Positions 9,649 through 19,176 of a stretch of DNA of 64,000 bases are shown in pieces. Within the stretch, counting starts at the first letter, position 1. Each line of letters opens with the position of its first letter. The notes under the pieces are model-generated. The model was not told the origin of the DNA, searched no databases, and saw nothing but the letters and a program-made list of their open reading frames with translations. The position numbers were made by a program, and so were the translations under genes. This DNA is from Novosphingobium sp. ERN07 (lineage in GTDB: Bacteria > Pseudomonadota > Alphaproteobacteria > Sphingomonadales > Sphingomonadaceae): the NCBI RefSeq assembly GCF_012641335.1, contig NZ_JABAID010000001.1, positions 372,001 to 436,000 on the forward strand. Reading direction: 5' to 3'.

Positions 9649-10647
9649 ATGACTGCCCAGCCCCAGAACCTTTCCGGCCTTGACCTGCGCGCCGAAATCG
9701 ACCGCCTGCGCAAAGAGCGCAATGCGGTGATTCTTGCGCACTATTATCAGCGCCCGGAGATCCAGGATCTGGCAGATTTCGTGGGCGACAGTCTTGAACT
9801 GTCGCGCAAGGCGGCAGCGACCGATGCCGATGTGATCGCGTTCTGCGGCGTGAAGTTCATGGCCGATACGGCCAAGATCCTTTCACCAAACAAGATCGTG
9901 GTGCTGCCCGATATGGACGCCGGGTGCAGCCTTGAAGATTCCTGCCCGCCAGACAAGTTCAAGGCGTTCCGCGAAGCGCATCCCGATCACATCGCACTGA
10001 CCTACATCAACTGCTCGACCGAGGTTAAGGCCCTGTCCGACGTGATCGTCACGTCATCGAGCGCCGAGACGATCCTTGTGCAGATCCCGCCCGAACAGAA
10101 GATCATCTTCGGCCCTGATCGCCATCTTGGCGGATACCTGAACCGCAAGTTCGGGCGCGATATGCTGCTCTGGCCGGGCGTGTGCATCGTGCATGAAGCC
10201 TTTTCGGAAACCGAACTGCTCAAGCTGATGGCGCAGCATCCCGGCGCGCCCGTAGCCGGGCACCCCGAATGCCCGCCCCACATCATCGACCATTGCGACT
10301 ATGTGGGTTCGACCAGCGGCATCCTGCAATTCGCCAAGACCTTTACCGGCGATACGCTGATCGTGGCGACCGAGCCGCACATCATCCACCAGATGCAACT
10401 GGCGATCCCTGAAAAGACCTTCATCGGCGCACCAGGGGCCGACGGCAACTGCAACTGCAACATCTGCCCCTACATGGCGCTGAACACGATGGAAAAACTC
10501 TACATCGCGCTACGCGATTTGGAACCGCGCATCGAGATGGACGAAGAGCTTCGTCTCGCTGCAAAGAAGAGCCTCGACCGGATGCTCGACATGGCGAGCG
10601 GCACGGTGGGCATGGGCGATCTGGGAGCGAAGCCTTTTGGGGGGTGA
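9649..10647 (+). CDS. nadA: Quinolinate synthase NadA
   Basis: 332 residues. [4Fe-4S] enzyme condensing iminoaspartate with dihydroxyacetone phosphate to quinolinate in de novo NAD synthesis. Family landmarks are LAHYYQRPEIQDLADFVGDS, the cluster cysteine in MDAGCSLEDSCP, HPECPPHI, and the C-terminal cysteine region NCNCNICPYM. Start is the ATG at 9649 with a GGGAGGA site nine bases upstream. nadB and nadC are not next to it, unlike in many bacteria. Confidence 0.97.
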   Translation: MTAQPQNLSGLDLRAEIDRLRKERNAVILAHYYQRPEIQDLADFVGDSLELSRKAAATDADVIAFCGVKFMADTAKILSPNKIVVLPDMDAGCSLEDSCPPDKFKAFREAHPDHIALTYINCSTEVKALSDVIVTSSSAETILVQIPPEQKIIFGPDRHLGGYLNRKFGRDMLLWPGVCIVHEAFSETELLKLMAQHPGAPVAGHPECPPHIIDHCDYVGSTSGILQFAKTFTGDTLIVATEPHIIHQMQLAIPEKTFIGAPGADGNCNCNICPYMALNTMEKLYIALRDLEPRIEMDEELRLAAKKSLDRMLDMASGTVGMGDLGAKPFGG

Positions 10648-10648
10648 T

Positions 10649-11554
10649 TCACACCCCCTTACCCTCGCCCATAGATTCCGCACTTCTGGCCAGCACCAGT
10701 GCCGCGCCGACCAGGGCCATGCCGATGGCGTCGGGCAGCGCGAGGACTTCGTTGAAGGCAAGCCAGCCCACCAGCACCGAAACCGCAGGTTGCGTCAGCA
10801 GGACGAGGCCGATGACCAGCGGCGCAAAGTGGCGAAGCGAATAGACGAGCAGACCCTGCCCGACGATCTGGCTGGCGAACATCAGGCCTATGAGCGGCCA
10901 CCAGTTCGTTGGCCAGACCGGTTCACCCAGCGCCAGCGCGGTGAACAGCATGACCGGGACGCCAGCAAGGCTGGACCAGAACAGTAGGCTCCACGAGCCG
11001 AAGCGCCCCCGAATGCCCTGAACCAGCAGAATGTAAACCACATAGAACAGCCCGGCGAGGATGCAGAACAAGTCTCCCGCAAGAGTGCGAGCATCGATTT
11101 CCATCGAACGGCCCAGTAACAGGCCAGCGCCGCCCAGCGCCATCGCCACGGCGGCAAACTCCCGAAGATGCGGGCGGCGGTGCATGGTCACCAGTCCCCA
11201 GACCATCAGGATCAAGCTGCCGGAATTGCCGAAGAGCGTGGCATTGCCCAGCTTGGTCATTTCGATACCGACGTGCCAACTGGCAAGGTCGAGCGCAAAG
11301 ACGACGCCCGCTGCAACGATGATCCACCAGTCCTTGCGCGCATAGCCCCACATTGGTTCGCGCCCGCGCAGAGCGAGGAGCGCGAGCAGTGGCAATGCCA
11401 GCGCCAACCGCCACAATCCTGCAGAAACTGGGCCGCTATCGGCCAGACGCACGAACCACGGCCCCAGGGCCAGCGCAATGTTTCCTGTCAGCAGGGCAAG
11501 GAAATGCTTCGGACTGGGGCGAAAGGACAAGGCTGCGTCACTTGAATTCGTCAT
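10649..11554 (-). CDS. EamA/DMT-family transporter
   Basis: 301 residues with about ten hydrophobic segments in two EamA repeats (residues ~15-145 and ~155-290). The second repeat contains LLTQPAVSVLVGWLAFNE, the usual end signature of the drug/metabolite transporter superfamily. Inner-membrane exporter or exchanger of unknown substrate. It converges with nadA with one base between stop codons and diverges from the downstream reductase gene over 74 bp. Confidence 0.87.
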   Translation of the reverse strand: MTNSSDAALSFRPSPKHFLALLTGNIALALGPWFVRLADSGPVSAGLWRLALALPLLALLALRGREPMWGYARKDWWIIVAAGVVFALDLASWHVGIEMTKLGNATLFGNSGSLILMVWGLVTMHRRPHLREFAAVAMALGGAGLLLGRSMEIDARTLAGDLFCILAGLFYVVYILLVQGIRGRFGSWSLLFWSSLAGVPVMLFTALALGEPVWPTNWWPLIGLMFASQIVGQGLLVYSLRHFAPLVIGLVLLTQPAVSVLVGWLAFNEVLALPDAIGMALVGAALVLARSAESMGEGKGV

Positions 11555-11628
11555 TGGCGCTGCCTAATCCAGTTGCAAAGCGAAACCCAGTGCGTCTCGC
11601 CGATTTTTTAACGAAAGGTCTCCTACCC

Positions 11629-12735
11629 ATGCATGACCCGCTGTTCCAGCCCGTGCGTCTTGGTGCAATCGAAGCGCCAAACCGGATCGTTATGGCCCCG
11701 CTCACACGCGGACGGGCCACAGCCGATGGCGTGCCGACGCCCATCATGGTGGAATACTATCGCCAGCGCGCCAGCGCCGGGCTGATCATCACCGAGGCCA
11801 CCGGCATCAGCCGCGAAGGACTCGGCTGGCCGAGCGCGCCGGGCATCTGGAGCGACGAACAGACCGAAGCATGGAAGCCCATCGTGGAAGCCGTGCATCA
11901 GGCCAGTGGCCGCATCGTGATGCAGCTTTGGCACATGGGGCGCATCGTGCATCCCTATTTCCTTGGCGGGGAACCGCCGGTTTCAGCATCGGCCACGACC
12001 GCGCCCGGCCATGCGCATACGCCGGAAGGCACGAAGGATTTCGAACCAGCCCGCCCGCTGCGGATCGATGAAATGCCGCGTCTGATCGAAGATTATGGCC
12101 GCGCCGCCGAGAACGCAAAGAAGGCGGGTTTTGATGGCGTGCAGCTTCACGCTGCCAATGGCTATCTGATCGACCAGTTCCTGCGTGATGGCACGAACCT
12201 GCGCGATGACGATTACGGCGGCACCCCGCAGAACCGCGTGCGCCTGATGCGCGAAGTGATGGAACGGCTGATCGCAGTATGGGGCAAGGATCGCGTATCG
12301 ATCCGCCTTTCGCCCAATGGCGAATCGCAAGGTGTGGATGACAGCAACCCTGCCGCCACCTTCGGCGAAGCAGCGCGCGTGTTGCAGGAACTGGGCGCCA
12401 GCTTTGTCGAACTGCGCCAGCCGGGGCCGGAGGGCACTTTCGGACAGACCGACGTTCCTCAGCAGGACGGGGTGATCCGCTCGATCTACACCGGCCCGCT
12501 CGTGCTCAACAGTGACTATGCGCCCGAAAATGCCGCAGCAGACGTGGCATCGGGCCGCGCAGATGCGATCAGCTTTGGCCGTCCGTTCATCTCGAACCCC
12601 GATCTGGTGGACCGCATCCGGCAGGGCGCGCACATCAATCCGAACAAGGGGGTGCCGCAGACATGGTATTTCCCTGGCGAAGCGGGTTATACCGACTACC
12701 CGACACTGGCGGAGGAAACCGCTTCGGTCGAATGA
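11629..12735 (+). CDS. Old yellow enzyme family alkene reductase
   Basis: 368 residues. FMN-dependent NAD(P)H:ene reductase of the NemA/XenB group. Landmarks: PNRIVMAPLTRGRA, the QLWHMGRIVHP segment, the paired substrate ligands in VQLHAANGYLIDQFL (His-Ala-Ala-Asn), LSPNGE, and the FGRPFISNPDLV phosphate-binding end. Start is the ATG at 11629 after an AAAGG site. The next gene starts 15 bases after its stop, which suggests an operon with the CitE-like lyase. Confidence 0.93.
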   Translation: MHDPLFQPVRLGAIEAPNRIVMAPLTRGRATADGVPTPIMVEYYRQRASAGLIITEATGISREGLGWPSAPGIWSDEQTEAWKPIVEAVHQASGRIVMQLWHMGRIVHPYFLGGEPPVSASATTAPGHAHTPEGTKDFEPARPLRIDEMPRLIEDYGRAAENAKKAGFDGVQLHAANGYLIDQFLRDGTNLRDDDYGGTPQNRVRLMREVMERLIAVWGKDRVSIRLSPNGESQGVDDSNPAATFGEAARVLQELGASFVELRQPGPEGTFGQTDVPQQDGVIRSIYTGPLVLNSDYAPENAAADVASGRADAISFGRPFISNPDLVDRIRQGAHINPNKGVPQTWYFPGEAGYTDYPTLAEETASVE

Positions 12736-12749
12736 TGGAGGATTGCCTT

Positions 12750-13631
12750 ATGCCGCCCAGATCATGGCTTTTTGTCCCCGGTGACAGCGAAAAGAAGCTG
12801 GGGAAGGCCATGACCACGGGCACGCACGCGGTGATCGTCGACCTTGAAGACGCAGTGGCACCAGCCGCCAAGCCAGCCGCCCGCGCACTCGCGCAGGGTT
12901 GGCTGGCGGCCCATCGCCAGCATGTGACCGAAAACCGTCCGGTGGCGCGCTGGGTGCGGATCAATGCGATCGATACCGGGATGTGGCGTGATGATCTGCA
13001 AGTCGTCATGGCAGGGGCCCCCGACGGCGTGATGCTGCCCAAATGCGAAGGGCCGGAACAGGTCAGACTGCTGGCAGCGGAAATCTACGAGCTGGAACAG
13101 CGCCACCGCATCGCCAACGGTAGCACGCGCATCCTTCCGCTGGTGAGCGAGACGGCAAAGTCTGCACTGACCATCCCTGGCTATGTCGATGCGGCCATGC
13201 CGCGTCTTGCCGGGCTGACGTGGGGCGCGGAAGACCTTTCCGCCGTTCTGGGTGCCAGTCGAAAGCGTGACGGCGATGGCGCGTGGACCGATGCGTTCCG
13301 CTTTATTCGCGCACAGTGCCTGCTGGTGGCCCATGCCAGCGGCGTCTGGTCCATCGATACGCTATACGATGACTTTCGCGATGAGGCAGGCACGCAACGC
13401 GCGGCACAGGCGGCACGCGCCGATGGCTTCACCGGGATGCTGGCGATTCACCCGTCACAGGTGCCAGTGATCAACGCCGCATTTGCACCCAGCGCAGCGG
13501 AACTGGCGGAAGCCGAGGCGATCATTGGCTTGTTTGCGCAAAATCCCAACGCTGGGACGCTGCAATACAATGGGCGGATGATCGATCAGCCCCACTTGCG
13601 CATGGCGAAGCAGCTATTGGGTATCAGCTGA
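12750..13631 (+). CDS. HpcH/HpaI aldolase / CitE-like CoA-ester lyase
   Basis: 293 residues. TIM-barrel Mg-dependent lyase of the CitE/malyl-CoA lyase family: PRSWLFVPGDSEKK, the VIVDLEDAVAP metal-site motif, LPKCEGPEQV, LVSETAKSAL, LTWGAEDLSAVLGA and the terminal AIHPSQVPVIN. The stand-alone form with no citrate lyase partners nearby suggests a malyl-CoA, citramalyl-CoA or related acyl-CoA substrate. The ATG at 12750 has a GGAGGA site seven bases upstream; an ATG at 12732 is possible but lacks one. The 3' end overlaps the convergent small lipoprotein gene. Confidence 0.88.
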   Translation: MPPRSWLFVPGDSEKKLGKAMTTGTHAVIVDLEDAVAPAAKPAARALAQGWLAAHRQHVTENRPVARWVRINAIDTGMWRDDLQVVMAGAPDGVMLPKCEGPEQVRLLAAEIYELEQRHRIANGSTRILPLVSETAKSALTIPGYVDAAMPRLAGLTWGAEDLSAVLGASRKRDGDGAWTDAFRFIRAQCLLVAHASGVWSIDTLYDDFRDEAGTQRAAQAARADGFTGMLAIHPSQVPVINAAFAPSAAELAEAEAIIGLFAQNPNAGTLQYNGRMIDQPHLRMAKQLLGIS

Positions 13632-13916
13632 TTCCGCTACGGGGGCAGCGGCAGGAGGCTTGGCTTCGGCTTCGGCCTCGTCGTCACTTTCGTCCGGCTT
13701 GTCCGCTGCTTCCTTCTTCGGCCCAGCCTGTTTGACCGGGGCAAGCGGCGGAGAAGCGGTCGAGGTATCGAGGTCGATCATCTCGTCAGAAATCGATCCT
13801 GGCAGGACTTCACCTGCAGCAGCGGTCGCCTTGCCCTGATCGGCCTTCTGGTTGCAGGACGCAAGGAGCAGGCCGAACGGCAGACAAAGGGCAAAACTGG
13901 CTGAACGTCGGATCAT
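13614..13916 (-). CDS. Small putative lipoprotein, Ala/Glu/Pro-rich tail
   Basis: 100 residues. Signal peptide with a lipobox ([12 protein letters not shown], Cys at about residue 21), followed by a low-complexity acidic and Pro/Ala-rich sequence. I do not recognise a domain. Its ATG overlaps the lipB stop (ATGA), so it is translationally coupled to lipB on the minus strand. Its 3' end runs 18 bases into the convergent lyase gene. Confidence 0.7.
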   Translation of the reverse strand: MIRRSASFALCLPFGLLLASCNQKADQGKATAAAGEVLPGSISDEMIDLDTSTASPPLAPVKQAGPKKEAADKPDESDDEAEAEAKPPAAAPVAESADTQ

Positions 13917-14608
13917 GCGGCCTCCGATGGCGTAGATGGGGTGGGGCACGGTGTATCCAGCTTCGCCAGAAACGTATCGAAGTGGGCGAGCAATGCCGCA
14001 TCCCACGCTTGCGCGCTTACATCGCGGCCCAGCGCAGCCAGACTGGTTACGCCGAACTCCTCGATGCCGCAGGGCACGATGCCGCCAAAATGCGAAAGAT
14101 CGGGCGCAAGGTTGACCGAGAAACCGTGCATCGTCACCCAGCGGCGGATGCGCACGCCAATCGCGCCAATCTTTGCCTCTCGCCCATCCGTGCCCAGAGT
14201 CCAGATGCCGACACGGCCTTCGGCCCGCCACGATTCGACACCGAAATCCGCCAGCGTATCGATAACCCAGCCTTCGAGCGCATGAACGAAACCACGCACA
14301 TCACGCGCACGCTTGCGCAGATCGAGCAGGACATAGCCGATGCGCTGACCGGGGCCGTGATAGGTGTAGCGCCCACCACGCCCCGCCTCGACCACTTCAA
14401 AGCGCGGGTCGAGCAGTTCCTGCGGATCGGCGCTGGTGCCTGCGGTATAGACGGGCGGGTGTTCGAGCAACCAGACCAGTTCCCGCGCGGTGTTATCGGC
14501 AATCGCCGCGTTGCGCACGGCCATTTCATCAAGCGCCGTGCGATAGGGCACTTGCGCAGTTTCGCGGCGGATTTCGATAGCGTCTGGACCGGGCATGGCT
14601 CTTCGCAT
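13913..14608 (-). CDS. lipB: Lipoyl(octanoyl) transferase LipB
   Basis: 231 residues from the ATG at 14608 (or 227 from 14596; neither has a clear ribosome-binding site). Transfers octanoyl groups from acyl carrier protein to lipoyl domains. Signature [16 protein letters not shown], the catalytic lysine in [10 protein letters not shown] and the acyl-cysteine in GIVPCGI are all present. Its stop overlaps the start of the small lipoprotein gene. The gene diverges from the plus-strand membrane-protein gene at 14699. Confidence 0.95.
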   Translation of the reverse strand: MRRAMPGPDAIEIRRETAQVPYRTALDEMAVRNAAIADNTARELVWLLEHPPVYTAGTSADPQELLDPRFEVVEAGRGGRYTYHGPGQRIGYVLLDLRKRARDVRGFVHALEGWVIDTLADFGVESWRAEGRVGIWTLGTDGREAKIGAIGVRIRRWVTMHGFSVNLAPDLSHFGGIVPCGIEEFGVTSLAALGRDVSAQAWDAALLAHFDTFLAKLDTPCPTPSTPSEAA

Positions 14609-14698
14609 GGCGCAGATGATCCAGATCATCAAGAGGGCGCAAGGCACGCGAAGCATCCGGGTTCGACAGATGCCGGTTTGCGCTGCTAGAGGAGCGCC

Positions 14699-15520
14699 AT
14701 GAAGGTTCAACTCGACAGCACCCTTGCCTGGAAGAGCGCCACGCGCCTCGTCTCTGCCAATCGCGACATGCTGATGGCGATTGCGGGGGTATTCTTCCTG
14801 CTACCGAGTCTGGCCTTCTCCGTCTTTGTGCCCGAACCGCAGATGCCGCCCGGAACGCCCCCGCGCGCGATGATGGAGATGCTGACCGAGGCATGGACCG
14901 CTTCGTTGCCGCTACTGGTGATCGTTACACTGCTGCAAATGGCGGGCACGGTAACGATGCTGATCGTGATGACAGACCGCACGAGGCCCACCGTTGGGCA
15001 GGCGATCCGGCAAGGCTTTTTCGCACTTGGGCCATATGTGCTGGCGCAGATCATCGTCGGCGGCGCGCTGGGCATGGGCTTTCTGGTGCTGGTGAGCGCA
15101 GCGGCATTGACCGGCCAGCAGGCTATTGCTGCGGTGGTGATCATCGGAGCCTTCATCGCGATGATCTGGTCAAGCCTGCGCATGGCGCTGGTCGCGCCGG
15201 TTCTGGCCATTGAGGCAGAGCGCAATCCCGTGAAGGCGTTGAAGCGGTCTTGGACTTTGACCAGCGGCAATTCAGGCCGGTTGCTGGCCTTTTTCGTGCT
15301 GGCCGGACTGCTGTTCGCGGTCGTCTATGGCCTTGCCATGATGCTGGTGGGCGTGGTTTTGGTGCTGACGACAGACGGCAGCGTGCAGCAAGTGCTGACG
15401 GCAGCAGTTTCAAGCACGTTGACGGCAGGAGCGTTGGTCTATTTCGTGGCCATGCTGGCGGCAGTCTATCGCCAGCTTGCCGGAGAAACCGCCGACGAAA
15501 TTGGCGATATCTTCGGCTAA
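14699..15520 (+). CDS. Multi-pass membrane protein, YciC / GDPD-membrane-domain like
   Basis: 273 residues with about six hydrophobic segments. It has the amphipathic [28 protein letters not shown] segment shortly after the fourth span, the usual hallmark of the glycerophosphoryl-diester phosphodiesterase membrane domain/YciC-like family. Function unknown in this family; roles in envelope homeostasis have been suggested. The AGAGGAG site just before the ATG at 14699 fixes the start. Confidence 0.7.
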   Translation: MKVQLDSTLAWKSATRLVSANRDMLMAIAGVFFLLPSLAFSVFVPEPQMPPGTPPRAMMEMLTEAWTASLPLLVIVTLLQMAGTVTMLIVMTDRTRPTVGQAIRQGFFALGPYVLAQIIVGGALGMGFLVLVSAAALTGQQAIAAVVIIGAFIAMIWSSLRMALVAPVLAIEAERNPVKALKRSWTLTSGNSGRLLAFFVLAGLLFAVVYGLAMMLVGVVLVLTTDGSVQQVLTAAVSSTLTAGALVYFVAMLAAVYRQLAGETADEIGDIFG

Positions 15521-15536
15521 GGTGCAGGCTGGGGGT

Positions 15537-16163
15537 TTATTCCTTCCAGCCCCAGCTAATCACGCAGGGCGGCACGTTGACGGGTTCGAAGCCCTTGTCG
15601 ATCCGGCGGAAGAACTGGCCCATCAGATCGCGCGCGCGCGCGGTGTATTGATAGACGAGGAATGCCCCGCCGGGCCGCAACACGCGATGCGTCGCGCCCA
15701 TGATCGCCGGACCTACACCTTCGGGGAGGTTCGAGAATGGCAGGCCGGACAGGACATAATCGGCGTGTTCGAAACCGTTGGCGCGGACGATTTCTTCAAC
15801 ATCGGTGGCCGATCCGTTGACCGCGATGAAGCGGCTGTCACCGATGGTCTTCTGCAGATATTCGATGAAATCGGGATTGGTATCGATCACGATCAACCGG
15901 CCGTCGCGGCGCAACTTTTCCAGCACCGGGCGGCAGAACGTGCCCACGCCGGGGCCATACTCCACGAACAGGCGGCATTCTTCCCAGTCTACCACCGAAA
16001 GCACACGCTCGATCGTGCGCTTCGATGATGGCACGATTGCCCCGACCATTGCGGGATGCTTGAGAAAGCCTTTGAAGAAGATCCCGGCCGGGCCGAGCAG
16101 GCGTTCCGCCTTGCGCTTGGCCCGCTGGAAAAAGGGCTGGCGCGCAACCTGGGTCGAAGTCAT
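15537..16163 (-). CDS. PmtA-like phospholipid N-methyltransferase
   Basis: 208 residues. Class I SAM-dependent methyltransferase: SAM-binding FVEYGPGVGTFCRPVLE, acidic second strand LIVIDTNPDF, and the motif VLSGLPFSNLPE. The preceding HPAMVGAIVPSSKR and the terminal VNVPPCVISWGWKE match the pattern I recall for rhizobial/Rhodobacter-type PmtA enzymes that convert phosphatidylethanolamine toward phosphatidylcholine. An rRNA adenine dimethylase-like fold has been assigned to such proteins in some annotations. Start is the ATG at 16163 with a weak ribosome-binding site. Nearby lipid genes support a membrane-lipid role. Confidence 0.68.
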   Translation of the reverse strand: MTSTQVARQPFFQRAKRKAERLLGPAGIFFKGFLKHPAMVGAIVPSSKRTIERVLSVVDWEECRLFVEYGPGVGTFCRPVLEKLRRDGRLIVIDTNPDFIEYLQKTIGDSRFIAVNGSATDVEEIVRANGFEHADYVLSGLPFSNLPEGVGPAIMGATHRVLRPGGAFLVYQYTARARDLMGQFFRRIDKGFEPVNVPPCVISWGWKE

Positions 16164-16294
16164 TGCAGGAAGATGTCCTCTGCCGGTCTTGATGACCCAT
16201 GCGGGTCGCAAATTTGTCACGCCATTGCAAGCATTGACCACCACGCCTACCCCGAAGAGAAAGAACCAGTCGTGGAAATGTAACGGGATCGGAC

Positions 16295-17617
16295 ATGAAC
16301 GAAGGGGCAATCCGTCTACCCAGAGAGCGCATGGCGCTGCTTTTTGCCGTGATGCTGGTGACGGCGGCAGGCAACACAGCGATGCAATCGGTCATGCCTT
16401 CAATCGGCACGCGGCTGAGAATTGCTGACGTATGGGTAAGCCTTGCCTATTCGTGGTCGGCACTGCTGTGGGTCATGCTCGCCCCGTTCTGGGCGCGGAG
16501 ATCGGACCGGCGTGGACGCAAGGCGATGATGGCGCTGGGCGTCACGGGTTTCATCCTGTCGTTCGGCTTGTGCGGCATGATCCTTCATTTTGGATTGGAT
16601 GGCTGGTTCAGCGCAGCCCTCACCATGATCCTCTTCGCACTGGCACGGTCATTCTACGGCCTGTTCGGCTCGGCAGCCCCGCCTGCCGTGCAGGCCTATG
16701 TCGCCAGCCGCACCGGAAGGGCAGAGCGGACCAAGGCCTTGTCGCTGGTCGCATCGAGCTTTGGCCTTGGCACCGTGCTTGGCCCGGCGCTGGCACCGCT
16801 GATGATCCTGCCGGGGCTCGGACTGGTGGGACCGTTTGCCGTTTTTGCAATTATGGGCGTGATCGTGCTGGTGCTGCTGCGCACTCGGCTTCCCGATGAC
16901 GATCCCCGCTTTGCCGCGCGTGGTGAGGTTATGGCGGCCCCGTTCAGCGCATCGTCCAATCCGCGAATCGTCGAGGACCATCCCGATGGAACTCCCGACG
17001 AACTGCCCGCTGCCGAACCGCAGCACACTGGCACGGACCGGCTGCGCTGGTCGGATCGCCGCCTGCGCCCCTGGCTGCTGGCGGGGCTGGTTGGCGGCCA
17101 CGCGCAGGCGATGGTACTGGGCGTGATCGGGTTCCTGCTGCTTGACCGACTTGGCCTGCGCGGTGATCCAGACGCGGGGGCTGGGCCGGTGGGCCTTGTC
17201 CTGATGTCAGGCGCGGTGGCGACGCTGTTGGCACAGTGGGGGCTGATCCCGATGCTGGGCCTTGGGCCACGTACATCGACGCTGTGGGGCATGGGCCTTG
17301 CCGCGCTTGGCATTCTTCCAATTGCGGCGGGCAAGGATCTGCACACCATCGCGGTGGGTTTTGCCATCGCATCGCTGGGCTTTGGCCTGTTCCGTCCCGG
17401 CTTCACTTCGGGCGCAAGCCTTGCAGTTAGCCCGCGAGAACAAGGGCAGGCGGCGGGCGTGGTCGCATCGGTCAACGGTGCCGCCTATATCGCGGCTCCG
17501 GCCATTGGCGTGTGGCTTTATAACCATTCGAACTGGCTGGCGTGGAGCGTGATGGAAGCGCTGGCGATCTCGGTGGTGGCGCTCAGCGCCCTGACCATGC
17601 GCAAAGACCCGGCCTGA
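16295..17617 (+). CDS. MFS transporter (Tet(A)-like)
   Basis: 440 residues, about 12 membrane segments, with the major-facilitator loop 2-3 motif ARRSDRRGRKAMM (about residue 70) and a large hydrophilic central loop (residues ~200-255). Most similar in feel to the Tet(A)/multidrug efflux branch. Substrate unknown. It is the first of two plus-strand transporter genes before the inositol/CDP-alcohol genes, 53 bp before the flippase. Confidence 0.85.
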   Translation: MNEGAIRLPRERMALLFAVMLVTAAGNTAMQSVMPSIGTRLRIADVWVSLAYSWSALLWVMLAPFWARRSDRRGRKAMMALGVTGFILSFGLCGMILHFGLDGWFSAALTMILFALARSFYGLFGSAAPPAVQAYVASRTGRAERTKALSLVASSFGLGTVLGPALAPLMILPGLGLVGPFAVFAIMGVIVLVLLRTRLPDDDPRFAARGEVMAAPFSASSNPRIVEDHPDGTPDELPAAEPQHTGTDRLRWSDRRLRPWLLAGLVGGHAQAMVLGVIGFLLLDRLGLRGDPDAGAGPVGLVLMSGAVATLLAQWGLIPMLGLGPRTSTLWGMGLAALGILPIAAGKDLHTIAVGFAIASLGFGLFRPGFTSGASLAVSPREQGQAAGVVASVNGAAYIAAPAIGVWLYNHSNWLAWSVMEALAISVVALSALTMRKDPA

Positions 17618-17670
17618 GGCCTATCCTTATGGTTGCAAAGCCGAACGATTGAAGCCAAGCGGCGCGCGTC

Positions 17671-19176
17671 ATGCCGCCCCCAGCTTCACCAGACTCTTCC
17701 GGTTCACAAAAGGTCATTGCGCGCGGCGCCGGTTCGAACGCGCTGAGCTTCGTGATCCGTTTCGCCGCGCGGGCAGGCTTTCTCTATGTCGGCGCGCGGC
17801 TCTATGGCGCGGCGAATTACGGCGTGTTCACGATGGCCAGCGCGATGGTCGAACTGGCGGTGCCAGTCGCCAGCCTTGGCCTGAAGCGCATGATCTTTCC
17901 GTGGCTGGAAGAGGAAACATCGGCCACGCACGGCAGACTGGCCACGCACGTCCTGCTTGATGCGCTGCTGCTGGCTATGCTCACCGGGCTGGCCGTTTCG
18001 CTCGCGATGATCGGCGGCGTGCTACTGTTGCCGCAAGGCGCGGTATCAGAGGCATTGCGCATCGCCATCGCCCTGTTGGCACCCGCCGTTCTTGGCCAGA
18101 TCACAGGCGATATCGCGCTGGCGGCAACGCGCTGGACGCACAAGATGCGCTATGAGGTGATCGGGCGCGGTCTGGTGGAACCCTATGCGCTGACCGGCGT
18201 GGCGCTGGTGGCGTGGCAGTTCGGCCTGCAAGGCACCGGAATGCTGCTCGGCTATTGGGCCGGGTCAATCGCGCTGGCGGTGTTCTCGTTGTGGAGCGCA
18301 CGGCACTGCCTTGGCCCACTCCATCTGCGGCGCTGGCGACCTTCTCCAGTATCACTGCTGCGGCGTGCGCGGGCGCTTGTTCCTGCCAGCGGCAGCGATT
18401 TCCTGACCACGCTAGCGCAGCGCATCGACCTTTACCTTGTCGGCTTCCTCCTGGGCGATGCGCCTGCGGGTGTCTACGGCGTGTTGCGCCAATTGCGCAC
18501 GCCAATCCTGCAAGTGCGTCAGGCCTTCGACGGCATCCTTACCCCGCTGACCGCGCGGACGATGCGCAGCGACGGCGATGTGGTGACTGGCGAGGCAACC
18601 GCCGCCGCGACCCGCGTGGTGCTGACACTGCAACTTGGCGTCGTGCTGATGATAGCGGCGACCGGCGATCTGCTGTTGGGCGTGTTCGGAGTGAGCCAGC
18701 CTGGGGCCTATACGGCACTGCTGGCAATGGTTTTGGCCGAAACTGTCAACGGCGCGTTCGGGGTATCGGAACTGATTCTCTACTATCGCCGCCCCGCACT
18801 GGCCTTGCAGGTAAACCTGATCCTGATCGCGGTGGCAGGCCTTGGCATTCCCCTGTTGACACCGGACTACGGCATTGTCGGGGCGACCGTGGCGATGCTG
18901 ATCGCGGCGCTGTTTGCCGCAGGCCTTCGCCGGCATTGGCTTGCCGGCCTTGGCGTGAGACCGCCACTGCTTCACGCTGCCGTGCCGATTGCGGGGGCAA
19001 GCATGGCCGTGATCGTCGGGCGGCAATGTGCGCTGTTCCTGCCGTCAACGACAGCGGTGGCCGTGCGCGATGCAGCGCCCGCCGTGATCGCGCTGGCGCT
19101 CTACACGGCGTTCGTCCTGATCTGGCGCAAGCTGCGCCCCGGCGTGCTTTCCCTCAACCGTTACAGAATCAGTTAG
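17671..19176 (+). CDS. Wzx/MATE-type polysaccharide or lipid flippase
   Basis: 501 residues with 12-14 membrane segments. The N-terminal GAGSNALSFVIRFAARAGFLYVGARLYGAANYGVFTMASA segment is typical of oligosaccharide flippases of the MOP superfamily, which move lipid-linked head groups or oligosaccharides across the inner membrane. No glycosyltransferase cluster is nearby. The adjacent CDP-alcohol phosphatidyltransferase and inositol genes suggest it may move an unusual lipid, which is inference. The 3' end overlaps the minus-strand transferase by four bases. Confidence 0.78.
   Translation: MPPPASPDSSGSQKVIARGAGSNALSFVIRFAARAGFLYVGARLYGAANYGVFTMASAMVELAVPVASLGLKRMIFPWLEEETSATHGRLATHVLLDALLLAMLTGLAVSLAMIGGVLLLPQGAVSEALRIAIALLAPAVLGQITGDIALAATRWTHKMRYEVIGRGLVEPYALTGVALVAWQFGLQGTGMLLGYWAGSIALAVFSLWSARHCLGPLHLRRWRPSPVSLLRRARALVPASGSDFLTTLAQRIDLYLVGFLLGDAPAGVYGVLRQLRTPILQVRQAFDGILTPLTARTMRSDGDVVTGEATAAATRVVLTLQLGVVLMIAATGDLLLGVFGVSQPGAYTALLAMVLAETVNGAFGVSELILYYRRPALALQVNLILIAVAGLGIPLLTPDYGIVGATVAMLIAALFAAGLRRHWLAGLGVRPPLLHAAVPIAGASMAVIVGRQCALFLPSTTAVAVRDAAPAVIALALYTAFVLIWRKLRPGVLSLNRYRIS

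Noticed and set aside
9649..10647. Full nadABC operon
   Set aside because: Only nadA is present; the flanking genes are a DUF4230 protein and an EamA transporter.
13917..14231. Upstream extension of the small lipoprotein
   Set aside because: It overlaps lipB in another frame; the lipobox signal peptide starts at 13916 and overlaps the lipB stop.
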